From Symsagittifera roscoffensis (lineage: Eukaryota > Xenacoelomorpha > Acoela > Convolutidae): a stretch of 64,000 bases of DNA. Shown here in pieces: positions 58,006-64,000 of this stretch (positions are counted from its first letter, which is position 1; each line of letters begins with the position of its first letter). The notes under the pieces were generated by a model, which saw only the letters and a program-made list of their open reading frames with translations, had not been told where the DNA came from and did no database searches. The translations under genes and the position numbers were made by a program. Location: assembly GCF_963678635.1 (NCBI RefSeq), contig NC_087066.1, positions 19,499,996 to 19,563,995 of the forward strand, written 5' to 3'.

Positions 58006-61000
58006 CAACCCGGGTTCGTAATAATGCATTGACAAGTAGAATACGCTTGCTACGCTTCGCGCCGCTGCGCTTACATCCGGCACGAGAGAAATAATGCGCA
58101 TAATTTAGTGTTTGCCGCTAAAATTATTGTTAAGAATTGTCGCCTGTTACAAGTTTCCGCCTTTTACGAATTGTCGTCTCACGGCACCAAGTGAATTTTT
58201 TTCGGAGGGTATATAATTAAATTACTCAATGCCACAGATGGTTCGAATTGAAAAGACCGTGAAATCTTGAAATTCATTTTTTCATCAGTAATTTCATTTC
58301 AATGAAATTTGAAAATAGTTAAAATTTTGAACACGGTGAGAGAAAATAGAATTGAAAAAAAGATCATTTCAGCATTTAGTTGAGAGGGGAAAAACTTCGA
58401 ATTGAGCGAACTCATCGGTTAATTTAATGCATTATGTGTTTGTTTCCTGAAGAAAATTTTGTTCTCATTTTCAGAACAAAAGGTAAGTGACAAAACTAAA
58501 AAGGCTTGAAAACGTTCCGAGTCACAGGCGTCAGTGTTCAAAATCTGTCGATTTAGCATTTGAAAAAAACTTAGCATCACAAAATTGTATTTGACAGAAA
58601 GCCAAAATGAATAGATGAGACGGTTTTGTGGATTTGCTTTTTAGGTCTCTGGTTTCACAAATACGGTTTTTTCAAGGATTTGATTAGATTCTGATTAGAC
58701 AGATCACAGAAAACTAGTTCTTCCACAATTTCTTTAACTTTTAACCTTTGTTCGTATAATTTATTGTTTTGAGAAAACCACTGCATTTTTTGTTTATTTG
58801 CAAACTATAGTTGTTATCTTGCCTTTTTAAGCGGTAATTTGGATCTCTTATTATAGTCTCGATTTTCTGATCTGTTTAATACTTAGCTGATTGCTCCACC
58901 TATTACTTTGTCATTTAAATAACATGTGGGAGATGATTTTTTTTTCAAGTTTCATCAATTTTTCCTAAAGCAAATACTATTCCATAGACCTTTAAGGCAG
59001 TCAAAAACTTCGCTCCGATACAAGCTGTATTGTACGTAATCTAATTTCAAATCGCTTGATTCAGTCGATTTTAAGTTCAAAAATTTTTTACTTCAGTTTG
59101 GTTGAAAAGAAACGACCCGCATTTAAGAAAAATGAAAACAAATCGATTAGAATGGATTTTCGTGGTCTAGAAAGTTGTAAATATAATTGATTCCCATGCT
59201 ACGCTCAGACAACAAAATTGGACTAAAAATGAATTTAAATCCATTTTTTCCGCAAAAATTTAATGCATTATATTTCATTTAAAATCCATTATAATGGATT
59301 ATATAATAAGTAGAAAACCACATTAAATTTTTTTATTCACTTTCCTTGTTTCGCTCCGCTTTTGAAAAAGCAATAAAAAACATGATTTAATAACAAAAAA
59401 CACGTAAAATTACGAATGATATTTCAGAAAACATATCAGCATATATCAAAACAAATGTAGTTTTATTTCGACAAGGACTGCTGTGGATTGACACTTCACT
59501 GATTTTTGTGAAATTCCTGTGGCACATAATACGTTTAGAGCTAACGGAAATGTTTTGGAATACTCAATTACGACATAAGAAGAAACGTTTGCACTGAATA
59601 AAACTAGTTAACATTCTCATGATGGTAACACAAAAAAAAGTTACCATTATGAGTTCTCAAAAGCAACAACACTTACTCGCTTCAAAGTTTCTGCAACAAT
59701 GGTAACAAAAGCCGTTCGATTTTACGCAAATTGGCTGACATGCCAAAGTTTACTTTTCACAGGATCTGAAGAAACTCGAAAAAGGCAATTCGAATGAAAG
59801 AAAAAACCTTGAAAAACCCCTTACAATCAAATTTAAAAACAACTCAGCTTTTTCAGCAACAGCAGGAGACGCACGTTACGATATCCACAGTGAGCAGAGC
59901 GCTAAGAAAAAAGCAATAACCAACATAAAAAATTTACCAGATCTGACCAAGAACAGAGAACACCATGAGTTTTATTGGCGGTTTAAGATGAAACTTCCTG
60001 ATAACCCCAGCCCGAATACTACACCAAAGGTTAGGTCTAAGGCGCACTCAGTTACCGCAGATTTTATTCAAAAATTTGTGATTTTGGAAATGTTAAAAAC
60101 TTTAGTTACATCACAAATATAGAAAAAAATATGGTGATATATTACAATAGGTGGTAATTTTGGGTATAGTGCATGTATTAAATTTGAGAACTATAATGCA
60201 TAATATAGTGATTTCGTTTTCAATCATTTGTACTAAGACTAAGAAAGTTTTTCTAAATACATTACTCTGCCAAATGAAATGCTATTCAAAGTTTTACATT
60301 TTACGCATCTTTTGCCTAAAAATTTGGCTTGGAAAATTTTTTTAAATAATGTGCAAAGTATAACAAAAAGCGATGCAGCTAAAATTGATCCTACCGCCTA
60401 TTGTAATATATCACCAAAAATGCTGCCCTTTACTGCTGACTTATCACATCTTTTGTCAGACAATTGATTTGAAAAGCAAAATATTCAAATTTCGTTATGG
60501 CCAGAAAACTCATCCGACCTTTTAAAATGACAAAGAACTGGAAGCTTCCCAAGGACAAGGGGAGAAACAAAACCTTAAAAGCAATGCTAGAAGTTTTTTT
60601 TGTTTTCCAGAAAATTTTGTCGGACACGATTGGTTAAAAGTATTGCTGCTGATGGAGATATTAGTTAAACTGTTGGAATATAGATTTCATGCAGCTTAGT
60701 TATCATTAATTTGATAAAATTGTTCCGACCATTGAAAGTTCGGGTGATTTCGGGTGTGTTTTCGTTTTTTAATTTTTGTTTTGTTTTCCTCGCGAAACCA
60801 GTTATCTCGAAAAATTGAGTAACTGTATTGAGTCATATACCATATTAAAGCGATTTTCCAAAACAATTTCCCAGTGTCGAAAAAATCAGGTTTGAAAATT
60901 TTTCGTCCTGTATCGACCTAGTAAAGCTAGACTTATTATAGAACGTTAATTGCAATACTAGATAAAAACCATAAATGTTCTAAGAAAAGTCCTAAGAAAC

Positions 61001-62420
61001 TGGTAAAATAAGATTTTTTTATTTGTCAATTTTCGAAAAAGAAATTGTTGTCTAATATACCTAAATTTGCAAAAAGTATTGAAAAAATCTAATAATTAGT
61101 CTCTTGCTCAGTTTTTTTCATCACACCACTCGCAAAAAAAAGAAAAAATTATTGATATATTTTTTTGTAGTTTTCTAAGAATATGGTCGGAGCATTCTTT
61201 GCTTCGTGCACAGCAATTGATTATTTTTGTTTTTCTTATGCCGTTTGCAGGTAATACACTACTTTGTATATCTCATTAATCTATTTAGTTGAGTAGTTTT
61301 ATCATGAAGTCAAGTTTTAGGTAATTGATTTATGTTGAATTTTCCAGAGAACGAGCTCCAAAATTTTCGAATCCCAAAAGTCATCTAAAAAATATTGACT
61401 CATAATAAAACTTCATATTTCTTAAATCGAGCAGTTTTACCCGCATTGAAGTTCTATGAATAAAAATCTAATGTAACTGAGTTTCATTGTCAGTATCTAC
61501 AAAAAAGAAAAAAAACATAGACTATAATCATTTAAATATATACTTTCTACGCAACATCAGCTACCTCAAAAATTCAAAAAAATTTCACAGTGTCGAGAAA
61601 AGCTGGTTCGAACTTTTTGAAAAATCGCGTGAGCGTATAGGCTTACAATAGCTTATTAAGGCTGACTTTAAACAGTAAAAACTTAGTTGTACTCAAACAA
61701 AAAGAGGTTTTGGAGTTATTCAGCGCCATTTTCTAAATAAATGTTAAAAACTCCAAAAAATTCTGCAAAAAATTTGGAAAAAAAATTTTAAAACTTTTTT
61801 TACATTTCGTTTCGTTTTTTTTAGTCAATTTTCTTCCAAAAAAACAATACTAAACTGAAAAATAATTTTTTTTCAAATATCAAGTTAATTTTCTGTTCGG
61901 ACTCAAGATTATCAAGCGTTATCAAACTGGAAATAAAACATGTTTTTGGGTTAACAACTAGTTTAACAGTATCTCTTAATCATTTGACAGCTTGGTTTAT
62001 TAATGAAGTTATTTTTCTTGAAGTTGTGGTTCCAGTAGGGTGTTGGTAAGGAGCTGGCCTTTGTCGCGAATGGTTAAGCGCTCGAGTGCGAGTCCATGCC
62101 AGTTTTTTTAGAGTCAATGAACGTAGTTCAGGCTCGTATATAGGTTGAGATGATATGTGCTTGTTTTTGTTTTTTTTTTCAGGTCAAAGTCTTGAAATTT
62201 GTTTAGTAACGAATTTACTTTTTCGTCGTTTGAGATTTGATTTTTTTAAAGTTCAATTCATTTCCTTTGTTTAATGGAGGCAAACTCCACAATCGAACAG
62301 CAAAAACGAAAAATTGATCAAGTTCTTATTTTGAAAATGGATTTTAATTATGAGATTTCCCAGCGGAAATAAAAATTTACCTAGTGCTCCAGGTAATGTC
62401 CATATCAATTTTGTTTTCAT
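58006..62420. other. AT-rich region without recognised genes
   Basis: It holds an old repeat near 58980-59300 shared with 4975-5880, a possible decayed transposase trace near 59794-59915, and a weak tRNA-like stretch near 62040-62100. No supported coding gene. Confidence 0.4.
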
Positions 62421-62422
62421 GC

Positions 62423-64000
62423 TGTGAATTGATCATTTGGTTTTGAGCCTAAAAAACCTTAGATGTATTAGAAAGGGCTTTGTTGATGACAACTTGCACT
62501 ATCTTGTTGTTTTTAAAGCTGTGTATTTATAAATTTTGGTTTAAAAGCTTAGTTGTGTTAGGATGGCTTAGTTGAGGACAATTTGCATTGCCGTAATTTT
62601 TTTGAGGCTGTAAATTTACCATCTGACTTTGTGCTTCGAAAAACCTTAGCTGTGTTTGAAGTGGCTAAGTGAGATATTTATTTGAGTTTTTCTTTACTTT
62701 GTGCCTCCAAAAACTTAATTGTGTTAAGAGGAGCTTTCTTGACGACAACTTGCAAGTCGTATTATTTTAAAACTCTGAACTTATCTTTAAACTTGTGCCT
62801 CCAAACACCTTAGTTGTGTTAGGAGGGGCTTAGTTGAGGACAACTTGCAATGCCGTAATTTGTTGTTTTTTTGCTGTAACTTTATCATTCGACATTGTGA
62901 CTCCAAAAACCTTAGTTTAGTTAGAAGCGGTTTGGTGGGATGTTTACGTGAGCTGTTCTTTACTTTGAGCCTCCAAAAACCTTAATTGTGTTAAGAAGGG
63001 CTTAGTTGAGATTAACTTGCAATTTTGTTTCTTTTTCATGGCTGTTAAATGATCATTTGACTTTGTGCTTTAAAAAATTTTGGTTGTGTTAGAGAGAACT
63101 TTTTTGAGGACAATTTGCAATGCCGTATTTTTATTAATGCTTTATTTTTGATTTGTGCCTCCAAAATCTTTTGTTGTGTTAGGATGGGATTGGTTTGAGA
63201 CAACTTGCAATGCCGTATTGTTTTTAAACTGTAAGTTCCTCATTTGACTTTAGGCCTCCCAAAAAGGTTAGTTGTATTAGGATGGGCTTAGTGGAATGTT
63301 TAGGTGAGCTGTTCTTGACATCGTGCCTGTAAAAATCTTAGTTGGGTTTGGAGGGGCTTGGTAAGATTTGTACGAGGTTTTCTTGACTTTGTGCCTCCAC
63401 AAACATTAGTTGTGTAAGAATGGGCTTAGTGGAATATATAGGTTAGCTGTTCTTAACTTCGTGCCTCCAAAAAGCTTGTTTCTGTGAGGAGGCACTTAAT
63501 GGGATGCTTACATGAGCTGTTCGTGTCATTTTGCCTTCAAAAACATTAACTGTGTTAGGAGGGGCTTAGTTAGATGTGTACAAGAGCTTTTATTATTTTT
63601 TTTGCTTCCAAAAACCTTTGTTATTTTAAGAGGAGCTTGGTTGAGGACAACTTGAAATGGCGAATTTTATTTTCTGTAAGTTTATTTTTTGATTTTGTGC
63701 CTCCAAAAACGTTAGTTGTGTTAGAAGGTCTTAAGGGGATATTTACGTGAGCTGTTCCTGTTTTTGCCTCCAAAAACCTTAACTATATTAGGAGAGGCTT
63801 AATTGAGCTTAACTTGCAAGGTCGATTTTTTTCAATGCTGTTAAATGACCATTTGATTTGGTGCTTCTAAAAACCTCGGTTCTGTTAAGAGGGGCTTTGT
63901 TGAGGACATCTTGCAATGTTGTATTTTTCTCTCAGCTGTAAATTCCTCATTTAAAAATGTGCCTCGAAAAACCTGAATTGTGTTAGAAGTGGCTTAGTGG
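62423..64000. repeat. long tandem array continuing past the window
   Basis: About sixteen diverged units built on GTGCCTCCAAAAACCTTAG and TTGTGTTAGGAGGGGCTTAG. Two unit types alternate irregularly: a longer one (about 110-120 bp) with GAGGACAACTTGCAATGCCG and CTGTAAATTTA, and a shorter one (about 78 bp) with GTGGGATGTTTACGTGAGCTGTTC. No coding potential. Confidence 0.8.

Noticed and set aside
59794..59915. Possible helix-turn-helix of a Tc1/mariner-like transposase (ISTVSRALRKK)
   Set aside because: Only one short fragment; no catalytic motif or terminal inverted repeats could be found nearby.
62040..62100. tRNA-like stretch with TGGTTAAGCGC and GTGCGAGTCC
   Set aside because: No acceptor stem or full cloverleaf; at best a degenerate SINE.
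1..64000. CRISPR arrays, bacterial operons, rRNA genes
   Set aside because: None is present; repeats are transposon-derived or satellite-like and the genes have spliceosomal introns.

Overview
The window looks like nuclear DNA of an animal, probably an invertebrate. It is AT-rich, has spliceosomal introns of about 60-680 bp, carries exons of three animal genes, and is heavily loaded with transposable elements. I cannot name the species.

Host genes: (1) the last three exons of a TRPC-type cation channel (747-2236, +); (2) a complete five-exon glutamine-synthetase-family gene most like lengsin (26161-29418, +; the exons join to 442 codons plus stop); (3) the last two coding exons of an EF-hand protein (31461-32862, -).

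Mobile DNA dominates. Two copies of one very large LTR retroelement lie in opposite orientation about 14.3 kb apart. Copy A (6059-24708, minus strand) is 18,650 bp, with two 410-bp LTRs (TG...CA) and a 4-bp target duplication ACTT. Copy B (39000 to the N gap at 56969, plus strand) shows its 5' LTR; its 3' end is lost in or beyond the gap. In element order they hold: LTR, primer-binding site, a 66-77 aa ORF, a structured leader of about 1 kb, a small basic ORF that runs into gag, gag with a CCHC knuckle, a Ty3/gypsy pol (protease, RT, RNase H, integrase with GPY motif), a spacer, a small two-helix membrane ORF, a Ser/Pro-rich ORF, an env gene with signal peptide, a large unrecognised ORF (593 aa, intact in A), a short probable intron, a 3' non-coding region and the LTR. 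The env looks like the glycoprotein of chuviruses (negative-strand RNA viruses), not the usual gypsy env. Neighbouring downstream ORFs overlap at their ends (13 nt before env, ATGA after it). Both copies carry many, mostly different, stops and frameshifts in gag, pol and env, so neither can work alone. The extra ORFs and the foreign-looking env are the most interesting content of the window.

Other elements: a MITE family with CAGGGGCGGAT ends (one copy nested in another, with an 8-bp duplication typical of hAT), a 375-bp foldback element, a badly decayed BEL/Pao-like pol (about 35.0-38.2 kb), a cluster of palindromic GAGCGGTTTTT motifs (57.4-58.0 kb), and a long tandem array from about 62.4 kb to the window end.
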